A stretch of DNA of 64,000 bases from Saccharicrinis fermentans DSM 9555 = JCM 21142 (GCF_000517085.1 NZ_KI912107.1:70425-134424); one strand, 5' to 3'; shown: positions 16,585 to 26,927, counted from the first letter of the stretch. Notes: generated by a model from the letters alone, not told the origin. Translations and numbers: made by a program.

Positions 16585-18651
16585 ATGAGTAAAAAATGGA
16601 CATATTTAGTTTTTCTGTTGACTTTCGCGGTCAATGTACTTGGTCAAAGAGGTCTGTCTCCGGGAGGAAAGGGGCAGGATGAACATGAAGCGAATAACAA
16701 GGGCGTACAGGTGGCTCCTGAAGATAGATTACGGTCGTGGAGACTGTTGGATGATTTTACCTTGGTGGACTCTCTGGACATAGATACTGTTACCACCGGT
16801 TTTCAACAATACGATCCAATTTATAAAAATAGCTTCTCTAATATTCATTTAGGTAATATCGGAGGCGCTTATACATCCAATCTGTTATCGTTTAAAAATG
16901 ATGATAACGAATTTATATTCTTAAATTCGTTACAGGCTTATTTTGTACAGCCTGAAGATATTAAGTTTTACAATAGTAAAGTGCCTTATACAAACCTTAC
17001 ATATATATATGCAGGGCCAAAACGAAGGTCGGAAGAAAATGTATCCGCTTTTTTTACGCAAAATATTAATAGACGGGTGAATCTTGGTTTTCATTATAAC
17101 TTGGTTTCGTCTATTGGGTCATACAATGCGCAGCAAACAGACAATCGTAATTTTAATTTTTTTATGAGTTATAATGGCGATAAGTATAATGTGTATGGCG
17201 TGTTGGCTTATAATAAAATTGAACACTACGAAAATGGTGGACTGGATGATGATGACCATGATGTTATTTTAAATCCTGACGATTATGGATACGACCAAGC
17301 AGAAAATATTCCCATCAAATATTCTGATCAAACCAATACAATAGAAAATTATCAGTTTTTTGTAAGCCAATCCTTGGGTATAGGTAAAATCAAATTAAAC
17401 AAAGGGAGTGTTTTTCATAAGGATTCATTGACAGAAGTGTCTGCTGGATCAGAATCGGTGGAAGGGCAGGATGAAGAGGTGCAGCTACCGGTGAGTACCG
17501 TGTATCATACTATGCACCTAAGTAGCTATAAAAGAGCTTTTAAAATAGATGATTTGTCTAATTATATGGATGCCGATGGTGTACTTCCCATTTATAATAC
17601 CAACTACGATTATCCATTGACCACAGGTGATACAACCATCTTTACCAATTTTAAGAACACCTTTCAGATTAAGTTTAATGAGGAGGCTAATTCTTTGCTC
17701 CGTTTTGGAGTGCGAGCTTATGTTACCAACGAAATTAAAAATTATAAATACCAGATTGAGCCTACCATTAATGAGAGTCAGGATGAGGCAATCTATCACT
17801 ACGATACCAAGAGTTTGGTCAGTACACATATTGGGGGACAGATTTTTAAGAATATTGGTAAAAACTTTTGGTGGAATGCTGGAGGAAAGCTTTATGTGCA
17901 AGGGTATAAAGCAGGAGATATTTTATTGGAGGGGAATTTGAATACTTTATATAAAGTTTTTAAGGATACTGCAGGGTTTTATGCCAGAGGTAAAATAGAT
18001 CTCAGTCAGCCTGAGTTTCTTCTTGAGAAATATTATTCTAATCATTTTAGTTGGGATCAAGTTTTTAAACAAGAAAAAGAGGTTGATGTGGAGTTTGGAA
18101 TAAAAATACCGACACGAAACTTTAAGTTGGCATTTGAATCTAAATCCTTAACAGATTATATTTATTGGAATAACGAGGCTGTGCCAGCCCAATCGTCGGA
18201 GCTTATAAATGCCTTTCAGGTGTCACTGTATAAGAATTTTAAAGTAGGAGCCTTCCATAGCGATAATAAGTTGGCATATCAATATACTTCGCATGAAGAT
18301 CTTTATCCTCTGCCTGATTTTGCGGGACTATCTTCAAATTATTTCGATTTTTATCTAGCCAAGCGTGTTTTGAATGTTCAGATTGGGATGGATGTGAAAT
18401 ATCATACCGAATATTATACACCGACATATATGCCGGCTACCGGTCAGTTTTATCTGCAGGATAAAATGAAAATAGGAAACTATCCTTTTATGGATGCATT
18501 TATGAATCTTCAGTTAAAAAGAGCCCGTATTTTTGTGAAGTTTGATCACTTTAATCAAAGCTTAATGGATAGAAACTACTTTTTAACAGTGGGTTATCCT
18601 TATGCGCCGATTCGTTTCAAATGGGGTATCTCATGGAACTTTTACGATTAA
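16585..18651 (+). CDS. Putative outer-membrane porin (Porin_10 family)
   Basis: A Bacteroidota putative porin, 688 residues from the ATG chosen here (a TTG 9 bp upstream is not needed). The signal peptide is MSKKWTYLVFLLTFAVNVLG. The typical opening segment RLRSWRLLDDFTLVDSLDID is followed by FQQYDPIYKNSFSNIHLGN, then a long run of amphipathic beta strands. The protein ends FKWGISWNFYD with an aromatic near-terminal residue. Its role is diffusion across the outer membrane; the solute is not known. It has its own promoter. mltF follows from a separate promoter. Confidence 0.85.
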   Translation: MSKKWTYLVFLLTFAVNVLGQRGLSPGGKGQDEHEANNKGVQVAPEDRLRSWRLLDDFTLVDSLDIDTVTTGFQQYDPIYKNSFSNIHLGNIGGAYTSNLLSFKNDDNEFIFLNSLQAYFVQPEDIKFYNSKVPYTNLTYIYAGPKRRSEENVSAFFTQNINRRVNLGFHYNLVSSIGSYNAQQTDNRNFNFFMSYNGDKYNVYGVLAYNKIEHYENGGLDDDDHDVILNPDDYGYDQAENIPIKYSDQTNTIENYQFFVSQSLGIGKIKLNKGSVFHKDSLTEVSAGSESVEGQDEEVQLPVSTVYHTMHLSSYKRAFKIDDLSNYMDADGVLPIYNTNYDYPLTTGDTTIFTNFKNTFQIKFNEEANSLLRFGVRAYVTNEIKNYKYQIEPTINESQDEAIYHYDTKSLVSTHIGGQIFKNIGKNFWWNAGGKLYVQGYKAGDILLEGNLNTLYKVFKDTAGFYARGKIDLSQPEFLLEKYYSNHFSWDQVFKQEKEVDVEFGIKIPTRNFKLAFESKSLTDYIYWNNEAVPAQSSELINAFQVSLYKNFKVGAFHSDNKLAYQYTSHEDLYPLPDFAGLSSNYFDFYLAKRVLNVQIGMDVKYHTEYYTPTYMPATGQFYLQDKMKIGNYPFMDAFMNLQLKRARIFVKFDHFNQSLMDRNYFLTVGYPYAPIRFKWGISWNFYD

Positions 18652-18687
18652 AGTGTTTTTGTTTGATGTGTTGCTCGTCAAAGGTAA

Positions 18688-18718
18688 TTTGAAAACAGTG
18701 TTTTTTCGATTATATTTG
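18688..18718 (+). promoter_or_regulatory. Consensus Bacteroidota promoter of mltF
   Basis: TTTG at 18688-18691, exactly 19 bp, then TATATTTG at 18711-18718. This is a perfect match to the primary sigma consensus. The start codon is 25 bp downstream. Confidence 0.8.
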
Positions 18719-18743
18719 TCCAGCTAAAGATAAACAATTGTGT

Positions 18744-20168
18744 ATGAGACGAATTGTGAAATCATGGATTTTGCTTATGTTGGTTTTGGTAGCTTGTACT
18801 ACCGAAACAAAGAAAACAAAGCAGGTAGAGATGGATACAGAAGTGGATTTTGATTTGGAGGGTATACAAGAACGGGGTAAGCTAAAAGTGGCTACTGACT
18901 ATAATTCTACCAACTACTTTATTTATAAGGGTAGACCTATGGGATACCAACTGGAACTGTTGGAGGAGTTTTGTAATAACCTGGGTATTAAGTTGGAAGT
19001 GAAAGTTAGTAATGATGTGCATGATAATATCGCCTACCTAAAGTCCGGTAAAATAGATTTAATAGCACAAAATCTCACTGTTACGCGAGAGCGAAGCAAG
19101 GAGATACAGTTTACTGAACCGCATACTTATTCACGTCAGGTGTTAGTGCAGCGTAAACATGAGAAAAAGGACAGTGCCAAAGCAAAGATTAGGTTTAATC
19201 ATTTAATCCGTAATCAGCTCGATTTGGCCGGAAAAACCATTTATGTTCAAAAAGGTTCTTCGTATGTTACGCGTTTACGTCATCTGGCAGATGAGATAGG
19301 TGATAGTATTAATATTGTCGAAATCCCGGATTACGAAGCGGAACAGTTGATAGGACTGGTAGCCGAAGGTGAAATTGCCTATACTATATGCGATGAAAAT
19401 CTAGCCAAGGTAAATTTAAACTATTATAAGAATATTGATGTGGAAACAGCCATTAGTTTTCCGCAAAAGATAGCCTGGGGGGTGCGCAAAAACTCGCCTG
19501 ATTTGCTTCATGTGGTTAACAATTGGTTGGTACGCTTCCGAAAAACGACCAAATATAGGTTGATTTATAAAAAATATTTCGAAAATAGACGTTCTACACA
19601 TATTGTGGATTCGGGTTTTAATTCCATAAAAGGAGGTTTGGTATCTAAGTTTGATGATATCATTAAAAGAGAAAGTGCTACTATTGATTGGGATTGGCGC
19701 TTGATAGCTGCCTTGATCTATCAGGAGTCGCGGTTTTTACCTGAAATTAAAAGTTGGGCTGGAGCACAAGGCCTCATGCAGTTGATGCCGGAAACAGCCA
19801 AACGCTTTGGAGTGCACGATATCACCTCGCCTCAGGAAAATATACGTGGTGGAATACAATTCCTGAAATGGTTAGATTCTAGATTGGCCTTGCGTATCGA
19901 TGACCCTGAGGAACGGCTGAAATTTATTTTGGCTTCTTATAATGTGGGACTAGGACATGTGTTGGATGCTATGCGACTGGCTGAGAAAAATGGTAAAAAC
20001 CCCAAGGTGTGGGAAGATAATGTGGATTTTTATCTGTTGAATAAATCTAAGCCTATCTATTTTAATGATCCGGTGGTTCAGTTTGGATACTGTAGGGGTG
20101 AAGAGCCTTATTTGTATGTCACTGAGATTCTGGATCGTTATGAACATTACAAGAACTTGATGGAATAG
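18744..20168 (+). CDS. mltF: Membrane-bound lytic transglycosylase F
   Basis: A murein-cleaving lipoprotein. The lipobox LVLVAC places the lipidated Cys at about residue 18. Residues 40-270 form a periplasmic solute-binding (SBP_bac_3) domain (KLKVATDYNSTNYFIYKGRPMG, then KIDLIAQNLTVTRERS). Residues 300-450 form the SLT domain, with catalytic Glu near 328 in IYQESRFLPEIKSWAGAQGL and the motifs QLMPETAKRFG and ASYNVGLGHVLDA. The ATG at 18744 is chosen over a TTG 6 bp upstream. The last 50 bp overlap the 3' end of the convergent CoA pyrophosphatase gene. Confidence 0.93.
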   Translation: MRRIVKSWILLMLVLVACTTETKKTKQVEMDTEVDFDLEGIQERGKLKVATDYNSTNYFIYKGRPMGYQLELLEEFCNNLGIKLEVKVSNDVHDNIAYLKSGKIDLIAQNLTVTRERSKEIQFTEPHTYSRQVLVQRKHEKKDSAKAKIRFNHLIRNQLDLAGKTIYVQKGSSYVTRLRHLADEIGDSINIVEIPDYEAEQLIGLVAEGEIAYTICDENLAKVNLNYYKNIDVETAISFPQKIAWGVRKNSPDLLHVVNNWLVRFRKTTKYRLIYKKYFENRRSTHIVDSGFNSIKGGLVSKFDDIIKRESATIDWDWRLIAALIYQESRFLPEIKSWAGAQGLMQLMPETAKRFGVHDITSPQENIRGGIQFLKWLDSRLALRIDDPEERLKFILASYNVGLGHVLDAMRLAEKNGKNPKVWEDNVDFYLLNKSKPIYFNDPVVQFGYCRGEEPYLYVTEILDRYEHYKNLME

Positions 20169-20793
20169 TATCTAGCTTGCAAATAAGTTCCTTTAGTTCG
20201 CTGATTATCATGGCTGTGGCACCCCATATTTGATGGTTGTCAATGTTGAAATAGGGTGCTCTTATTTGTATGCCTTGTACTGTTTTTATAAGTAAATCAA
20301 TGGTTTCCGGAGCTATCAACTGAGTTACCCTGGCCTCTATTATATCATCTACCTCATAGGAGTCGGGTGTAAATATTGGCTGTTGTGGTAGATAAGCAAT
20401 ATAGGGCGTTACGTTAAAATTGCTGTTGGGTATGTAGGTGGGCGTTAAGCGACCGATTATTTGTAGGTTTTCTGGTCCAACTCCTATCTCTTCCCATGTT
20501 TCGCGTAATGCGGTGTCAAGTAAGTCTTTATCCTGAGGTTCAAATTTTCCGCCAGGCAAGCTTATTTGGCCACTGTGAGGTCCGTTGTATTTGGGACGCT
20601 GGATAAAAGGGATGTATAATTCATTGTTTTTTAGGTAAAATAATATTAGCACACTGCTTTCTCTGGTTGGGTGTGTATTGGGTGTCATATGACCTGTAAA
20701 ACGAATATTGGGCGACATTTTGTTTTGTGCATATGCCCCGGGTAAAGCCTCTTTTAAACGTTCTGCAAGTTGATGAATGAAATTATCTGGCAT
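20119..20793 (-). CDS. CoA pyrophosphatase (NUDIX hydrolase, NudL type)
   Basis: Predicted to hydrolyse CoA or its oxidised forms to 3',5'-ADP and phosphopantetheine. It has 224 residues. The NudL/PCD1 signature HSGQISLPGGKFEPQD precedes the Nudix helix ALRETWEEIGV. The upstream RPKYNGP fits the same family. The spacing of the first Nudix Glu is shifted, as is usual in NudL. It converges on mltF with a 50-bp tail overlap, so the two mRNAs would be antisense at their 3' ends. Confidence 0.88.
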   Translation of the reverse strand: MPDNFIHQLAERLKEALPGAYAQNKMSPNIRFTGHMTPNTHPTRESSVLILFYLKNNELYIPFIQRPKYNGPHSGQISLPGGKFEPQDKDLLDTALRETWEEIGVGPENLQIIGRLTPTYIPNSNFNVTPYIAYLPQQPIFTPDSYEVDDIIEARVTQLIAPETIDLLIKTVQGIQIRAPYFNIDNHQIWGATAMIISELKELICKLDTIPSSSCNVHNDPESQ

Positions 20794-20905
20794 ATTTATC
20801 TTATTCTTAATAGAGCAATTAATATACTAAATAAAACGGAAATATTTACACTTACTTGCTTGTTTTTATTCAATGGAATAACCTTATTGTCTTTGTTGAT
20901 GGCAA

Positions 20906-20935
20906 AAAAAATGCCGGACGTTTCCAGCATTTTTT
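20906..20935. terminator. Bidirectional hairpin in a gene-poor stretch
   Basis: AAAAAATGC (20906-20914) pairs with GCATTTTTT (20927-20935), with an inner GGA/TCC. It probably ends minus-strand transcription arriving from the permease gene above 21425. Between 20940 and 21424 I see no convincing gene. A 64-codon minus-strand frame (21101-21295) resembles no family I know. Confidence 0.6.
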
Positions 20936-21424
20936 CTCATTGTCTTGTCTTTAATTTAAACCTTTTGTATTAAATACATAGAGGGTATAAGTAAAAACCA
21001 TGCCATAAGATCTAAGTGTCTGATAAATAATTTATGTAATAGTCTGTAGTGCTTGGTGGTCAAGGTGTAGGGGTGAAAAAAAAGTTGAAGGTCAGGTTGT
21101 TTAGCTCTTGTGTGCTTCTTGTGATAAGTGTCCGATATCGTTCAGTAGGTGTACGAAGCAGAACATAACAACGGAGTGGTGTGCTAATTCTTTCTTGGTA
21201 TTAGCCTTTCGCCAATGTCGGCCTTGGGTGTATTGTTGTGGCCTGTTCTGTGGTTCATTTGTTGGTAATTGAGTATTTAAATGGGAATAACTCATTGGTT
21301 GAAAATGATTGGATACCGTTTCTATAATTAAAAGTCTACATGTGTAGTGTAAATTGTTTTAATTCATGGTATTCCCGCCTTCATGAAAAAAAACGTTAAA
21401 AAATGGGTAAATATATCACTTAAG

Positions 21425-22669
21425 TTAATCAAAGCGTATAGCTTCCACTGGTGTAATTTTTGTTGCCAGATACGATGGTGCTATCATCATTAGGTATGAG
21501 ACTACAATTGTACCCATATTAAGGTATAAAATGTGTAGTAAATTTAGGTGGATGGGAACAGTATTCAGGTAGTAATTTTCAGGATCTAATGAGATGATAC
21601 CAAAGTATTTTTGTAGAAGACAAATAGAGATGCCTATAAAATTTCCAATGAGTACGCCTTTGGCAATGATAAAGGTAGCTAGGTATATAAAAACCTTGCG
21701 TATGTTATGATTCTGCTTGCCCAGGGCTTTTAATATACCAATCATGGCGGTGCGTTCCAGTATAATAATTAGCAAACCGGAGATCATATTGAACCCGGCT
21801 ACCAAAACGATTAATATGAGTATAACAGCCACATTGGTATCCAGTAGGTTTAACCAGCCAAATATTTGTGGTTGTTGTTGTATGATGGTTGTGGTACGCA
21901 ATAAGCCGCCATCGGGAGAGATTTTAGAGGCGGCCAATAGATCTATTTGAGAGGACAGTTCAGGGATGTCATCGAACTCGTTTAATGTTACTTCGTAACC
22001 TGTAACCTGATTGTCGTTCCACTTGTTTAATTTTATGATATGGCGTATATCTACAAACAAAAATACCTTGTCAAACTCGGGTAAGCTGGAGTCGTAAATG
22101 GCAGAAATACGAAAGTTGCGCGGTCTGATTCTATCTTGGAAAAAATAAGTGGGTACTTTATCGCCTATTTTTAATTTTAGCAGACGTGCCAGTGTGCGTG
22201 AAATAATAATGTCATTGGATGTCTTTTCTTGCGTGACATCCGGTTTTTGTCCTTCTACAATAATTTGGTCAAAGTAATCCCAGTTAAAGTCCTTACCAAT
22301 GCCTTTGATAATGACCCCTTGTATGTTTTCTTTTGTTTTTAGTAATCCGGGTTTGGTTGCGAATTCTTGCACATTTTTTACTCCCGGAATTTTTAAAACT
22401 TGGTTCACAAATGCAGAGTCTCGTTCAATGGGGTTGGTTTCGTATGAAGAATTGTAGTCGTAATTGACTATTTGTATGTGGGCGCCAAATCCTATGATTT
22501 TATTTCTGATTTCCCTTTTAAAACCTGTTCCTATGGATAGAGAAAGAATCATGACTGTTATACCTAAAACAATACCAATGGTAGCAACAGTAATGATAGG
22601 ACCCGATAATTTTTTACCGGTGATTTCTCCTTTTCTGATTTTGTTGGCTATGTATAAATTGAGGTTCAA
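21425..22669 (-). CDS. LolC/LolE-like ABC transporter permease (FtsX family)
   Basis: Inner-membrane permease of the lipoprotein-release type. It has a first membrane segment near residues 20-45 (ITVATIGIVLGITVMILSLS), a periplasmic MacB_PCD domain with GFKREIRNKIIGFGAHIQI, and a C-terminal FtsX domain with three segments (NMISGLLIIILERTAMIGILKALG is the hallmark). It ends PSYLATKITPVEAIRFD. Homologues begin at NLNLYIANKI, so a TTG at 22669 fits best. An ATG at 22735 would add 22 atypical residues. The partner ATPase is not in the window. Confidence 0.88.
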   Translation of the reverse strand: MNLNLYIANKIRKGEITGKKLSGPIITVATIGIVLGITVMILSLSIGTGFKREIRNKIIGFGAHIQIVNYDYNSSYETNPIERDSAFVNQVLKIPGVKNVQEFATKPGLLKTKENIQGVIIKGIGKDFNWDYFDQIIVEGQKPDVTQEKTSNDIIISRTLARLLKLKIGDKVPTYFFQDRIRPRNFRISAIYDSSLPEFDKVFLFVDIRHIIKLNKWNDNQVTGYEVTLNEFDDIPELSSQIDLLAASKISPDGGLLRTTTIIQQQPQIFGWLNLLDTNVAVILILIVLVAGFNMISGLLIIILERTAMIGILKALGKQNHNIRKVFIYLATFIIAKGVLIGNFIGISICLLQKYFGIISLDPENYYLNTVPIHLNLLHILYLNMGTIVVSYLMMIAPSYLATKITPVEAIRFD

Positions 22670-22826
22670 AACAATGGGGCATTTTAAGTAAATACAAAAA
22701 ACACCCCAAAGATAATGATTCGTCCTTAACAACAAACATCTTCCATATGGCTTCTCTAGCTTATTTATTATCTAAGCCAAAAGTCATTGTATATTGTTTC
22801 TTATGACTGCCATGGATTCTTGTTGC

Positions 22827-24026
22827 TTAATTTATTTTTCCGGGGTATACTTCCAAGGCTTTTTCAATGACAATCAGTGCTTTTTTTAGCTCTTCTACAT
22901 TAAGAACGTACGCTATTCTGACTTCGTCTTTTCCTAGATAGCGGCTGCTGTAAAAGCCAGAACCAGGGGCCATCATGACGGTTTGACCTTGGTACTCAAA
23001 ATCACTAAGAATCCACTGGCAAAAATGCTCAGAATCTTTTACTGGTAATTTAGCCATGGTATAGAAAGCTCCCTTGGGAATCAACGATTTTACACCGGGT
23101 ATCTTATTGAGTCCTTCCACCAGTACATCCCTCCGCTGAAGATATTCTTTGTAAACATCGGCTGTGTACTTAGGTGCCACATCTAGAGAGGCGATGGCTG
23201 CTATTTGACCAAGTAGAGGAGGACTTAATCGTGCTTGCGCAAACTTTAAAGCGGATGAGATAAGTTCTTTGTTTCGGCTAACCAAAGTGCCTATGCGAAT
23301 GCCACATTCACTATAACGCTTGCTAAAAGAGTCTATGAGTACCACGTTTTCTTCAAGGCCTTTCAGGTTTAGGGCAGAGAAATGCCCTCGTTCGTCGTAA
23401 CAAAACTCCCTGTAGACTTCATCAGAGAGTAAAAATAAATTATTTTGTAATACAATATCCCTAAGCTGGTGTAATTCCTCTTTAGAATATAAATAACCGG
23501 TTGGATTATTGGGGTTGCATATGAAAATACCTTTGGTTTGTGGCGTAATTAATTTCTCAAATTTTTCAATGGTTGGAAGGGCAAAGCCCCTTTCAAAGGT
23601 TGAAGAAATGGGTTTTATGTTAATACCCATGGCATTGGCAAAGCTGCTGTAGTTTGCATAAAAAGGTTCAGGAATGATGATTTCATCGCCAGGATTAAAA
23701 CAACAGAAAAAAGCAAATATAAAGGCCTCTGATCCTCCTGTCGTTACCATAATCTCTTCCTTCGAGAGTTCAATGTTTTGTGCACGATAGTAATGGGTAA
23801 GTTTTTCACGTAAAGCAGGAATACCCGCAGAGTCGCTATATTCCAACACCTTTCGATCAATGTTTTTAATGGCATTTATTGCAACTTTAGGAGTATGGAT
23901 ATCAGGCTGACCAATGTTTAAGTGATATATTTTAATACCCCTTTGTTTTGCACTGTTTGCATAGGGTACTAGTTTGCGTATGGGCGAAGCGGGCATGTCG
24001 TACCCGCGTTTAGAAATAGATGGCAT
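22827..24026 (-). CDS. Class I/II PLP-dependent aminotransferase
   Basis: Fold-type I aminotransferase of the aspartate/alanine group, about 399 residues. Visible elements are LNIGQPDIHTPK (N-terminal substrate region), VTTGGSEA, EPFYANY, ICNPNNPTGYLYS, LLSDEVYREF and the PLP lysine in DSFSKRYSECGIRIG. The Arg that binds the alpha-carboxylate lies in the C-terminal KDEVRIAYVL. The ATG at 24026 (MPSISKRG) is chosen; an upstream ATG at 24065 would add 13 residues without family support. The amino acid substrate cannot be fixed. It diverges from the DUF5686 gene. Confidence 0.9.
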   Translation of the reverse strand: MPSISKRGYDMPASPIRKLVPYANSAKQRGIKIYHLNIGQPDIHTPKVAINAIKNIDRKVLEYSDSAGIPALREKLTHYYRAQNIELSKEEIMVTTGGSEAFIFAFFCCFNPGDEIIIPEPFYANYSSFANAMGINIKPISSTFERGFALPTIEKFEKLITPQTKGIFICNPNNPTGYLYSKEELHQLRDIVLQNNLFLLSDEVYREFCYDERGHFSALNLKGLEENVVLIDSFSKRYSECGIRIGTLVSRNKELISSALKFAQARLSPPLLGQIAAIASLDVAPKYTADVYKEYLQRRDVLVEGLNKIPGVKSLIPKGAFYTMAKLPVKDSEHFCQWILSDFEYQGQTVMMAPGSGFYSSRYLGKDEVRIAYVLNVEELKKALIVIEKALEVYPGKIN

Positions 24027-24209
24027 ATTAATTTTTATTTGTGGTGGCCAAAAATGAAGTGACAAAAGTACCTAAAACCTGTCATTTATCATATTTTTGA
24101 CGCTGAAATTTAGAAATTGTGCTTTGTTTGTTGATGTTAAGGGAAATTATCTATTATATTTATCGTGTAACTATTGGGCTGGTTATGCGTTATATTCATT
24201 GAACCTAGA

Positions 24210-26927
24210 ATGAAAATGATTGATATGCCAAGTGTGGAGTCTCCCCAGAATATAAATATTTTATTAAAAGGTCTTGTTAAACTTGATCGGAGGAAACTGA
24301 TCGTTGTGTTTTTTTTGTTTATCCTGTTTAATTTTGGTTCCTATGCTCAAACCCTGTCCGGGGTGGTTACTTCTTCCGATGGAGCTCCTATTCCTTTTGC
24401 TTCTATCTATATTAAGGAATTAACAACGGGTACCACTTCTAATTTAATGGGAGAATATAGTGTTGAACTGCCTTCGGGCATATCTCATGTGTCGTTTCAG
24501 GCCTTAAGCTTTGCAAAGGTTCAGTTGGAGGTGAATATGGAGGGGCATGATATCGTGAAAAATATTGAATTAAAGGCACAAGACTATAAGATAAAAGAAG
24601 TGAGGGTGTTTTCGGGAAACGAAGACCCAGCTTATGGAATTATCCGGAAATCCATTGGTCTGGCACCTTATTTTCTTAGACAGATCAAGCATTATAAAGC
24701 CAATGTGTATTTGAAAGGTGGCTTTGATATGAATAAGGTTCCACGTCTTTTCCGAAAACAATTGAAAGAACAAGGAATTGAAGAGGGAAAAAGTTACCTG
24801 GCCGAGTCGGTCAATGAAATTACATTTAACTCACCCAATCGTTATGTGCATAAGCAAATATCTAAACGTTCCACGATTCCTAATGATGGAGAAGATGAAG
24901 TGTTGGGTTTTTTAAATTATAGTTTTTACGACTCAGAAAGTGATTTGGCCATTTCTCCCATATCGCGTAAGGCTTTGTCTTTTTATAAATATAGGTATGA
25001 GGGCTTTTTTCAAGAGGGTGATTATTATGTAAATAAAATTAAAGTAATACCCAAGCGTAAAAACCAGAAGCTTTTTGCGGGTTATATCTACATTGTTGAT
25101 AAGCTTTGGAATTTACATTCTGTAGACCTGCTTAATGAACAGTTTTTTGGTAAGATCCGAATCAAGCAAGTGCAAGAGCAAGTGAAGGGTAAGGCCTGGC
25201 TGCCTGTGAGTCACCATTTTGATGTGGATGTAAAAATGATGGGTTTTAATGTTGAGGCCAATTATGGTGGATCGGTGAAATATGATGAGGTGGAGTTAAA
25301 TAGTGGCTTGCCTGTGCCTTCGTCGCTTAAAATAGCCTATGCCGAGGTGGAGTCGGAACAGGCCTTCTTAAGAGAAATGGAAGCGGAGAAGCCGCTGAGT
25401 AAAAATCAGCAAAAGGTGGAGGCACTCTTGAAAAAAGACGATTTGAGTAACCGCGAAATGATGAAACTATCACGCTTGATGGAAAAGGAAAATAAAAGTG
25501 TAGAGTCGCTTGGAAAGGGCTTGAGACTGGAATCTCAGGATAGTTTGTATCAAATTGTGAGAGATACCGTGAGTGCTGATGCTATTGATTGGAACGAGAT
25601 AAGACCTATTCCGCTTACTAAGAGTGAAATAGAAAGTTTTGGTATCCGCGATTCATTGACACTGGCCCTGGCAGGAATGAATGCAGACAGCGTAGACTAT
25701 GCGAAGGAGCCTTCGGCCTTTAGCAAAGGTTATGGTAAAATTTTATTCGGAGGGAAACACTACTCATCTGATTCTACGTTCAGAATAAAATATGATGGCT
25801 TGTTGAACCCAATGTCTTTTGGATTTAATGCGGTGGATGGTTTAACTTTTCATCAAAAATTTAAAATCAAAAAATTATTAGATCCCAAAGGTAGAGTGGA
25901 TTTTTTCCCTGAACTGAAATATTCCTTTGGGAGAAAAAATATGATGTGGAAGTTACGCAGTGTGTGGGGAGTCGACTATATTACGCATACTAAATTTTTT
26001 ATGGAAGGAGGACAGTGGAGCAGGGATTTTAATGGAACAAGTGGTATTTCTCCTTTTGTGAATATGGTTTCGTCGCTTTTGTTGAAGGACAATTATATGA
26101 AGTTATATAAGGATAACTATTTTTTATTAGGAGGACGCAGCTATATTGCCAATGGATTAATGTTTAATCTTCAGCTTCGTTATCAAAACCTGCATAGAAT
26201 GGAAAATAGTACCCAGTATTCTCTGGCCTATCCAGGTAGAAACTATAGAGATAATAACGAGGTATTGTATCACATGGATCCGGAGCTGTTTAGAGGGCGA
26301 AGAGCCTTGGATGTGGAAGCTCAAATAGACTATACCCCCAAGTATTATTATAGAATTAATGGTAACTATAAACGCATGGTGCATTCGGATTATCCTACTT
26401 TTATGCTGCGTTATAAGGGTGGATTTAGTGATTTGTGGAGTGCCGATTCTCGTTATGATTTGTTGGTGTTGGGTATCAGTCAGAAGTTGGAATGGAGCTT
26501 TATGTATCATTTAACTTATGACATGAGTGCCGGGTATTTTTTTGATCATTCATCCATGCATTTTTCCCATTTTAAGCATTTTAATACCAGTGAAATACCT
26601 GTTTCGTTTAAGAGCTGGGAGCGTAACTTTAATTTGTTGAATGATTATGAGTATAGTACCAATGAGTGGTATTTGGAAGGCCATTTTAGTTATTCAACCC
26701 CTTATTTGTTGATAAAAAACATACCATTTTTACAAGATAAACTTTGGAATGAAAATATCTACCTAAGTCATTTAACACAAGCTGATTTTAGAAATTATAA
26801 TGAGGTAGGTTACGGTATCAGTCAGCTCTTTTTAGTTGCCAATATTGGTGTGTTTGCCGGGTTCGAAGAGATGCAGTTTGAGCGGTGGGGATTTAGGCTT
26901 AGCTTTAATCTAGGAAGCCTGGAGTAG
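24210..26927 (+). CDS. DUF5686 outer-membrane protein with carboxypeptidase-like regulatory domain
   Basis: A large outer-membrane protein, about 905 residues. After a signal segment (KLIVVFFLFILFNFGSYAQ) comes a CarboxypepD_reg-like beta-sandwich (TLSGVVTSSDGAPIPFASIYI). The DUF5686 region follows (YGIIRKSIGLAPYFLRQIKHYKANVY), then a central linker rich in Glu/Lys and a C-terminal barrel-like half. The frame opens at 24174 and the ATG at 24210 is chosen; later ATGs are possible. Homologues are sometimes found near TonB receptors, but none is adjacent here. The function is unknown. Confidence 0.85.
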   Translation: MKMIDMPSVESPQNINILLKGLVKLDRRKLIVVFFLFILFNFGSYAQTLSGVVTSSDGAPIPFASIYIKELTTGTTSNLMGEYSVELPSGISHVSFQALSFAKVQLEVNMEGHDIVKNIELKAQDYKIKEVRVFSGNEDPAYGIIRKSIGLAPYFLRQIKHYKANVYLKGGFDMNKVPRLFRKQLKEQGIEEGKSYLAESVNEITFNSPNRYVHKQISKRSTIPNDGEDEVLGFLNYSFYDSESDLAISPISRKALSFYKYRYEGFFQEGDYYVNKIKVIPKRKNQKLFAGYIYIVDKLWNLHSVDLLNEQFFGKIRIKQVQEQVKGKAWLPVSHHFDVDVKMMGFNVEANYGGSVKYDEVELNSGLPVPSSLKIAYAEVESEQAFLREMEAEKPLSKNQQKVEALLKKDDLSNREMMKLSRLMEKENKSVESLGKGLRLESQDSLYQIVRDTVSADAIDWNEIRPIPLTKSEIESFGIRDSLTLALAGMNADSVDYAKEPSAFSKGYGKILFGGKHYSSDSTFRIKYDGLLNPMSFGFNAVDGLTFHQKFKIKKLLDPKGRVDFFPELKYSFGRKNMMWKLRSVWGVDYITHTKFFMEGGQWSRDFNGTSGISPFVNMVSSLLLKDNYMKLYKDNYFLLGGRSYIANGLMFNLQLRYQNLHRMENSTQYSLAYPGRNYRDNNEVLYHMDPELFRGRRALDVEAQIDYTPKYYYRINGNYKRMVHSDYPTFMLRYKGGFSDLWSADSRYDLLVLGISQKLEWSFMYHLTYDMSAGYFFDHSSMHFSHFKHFNTSEIPVSFKSWERNFNLLNDYEYSTNEWYLEGHFSYSTPYLLIKNIPFLQDKLWNENIYLSHLTQADFRNYNEVGYGISQLFLVANIGVFAGFEEMQFERWGFRLSFNLGSLE

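Noticed and set aside
21101-21295. 64-codon minus-strand ORF after the LolC/E-like gene
   Set aside because: No similarity recognised and an odd composition; only the downstream hairpin supports it, which is not enough.
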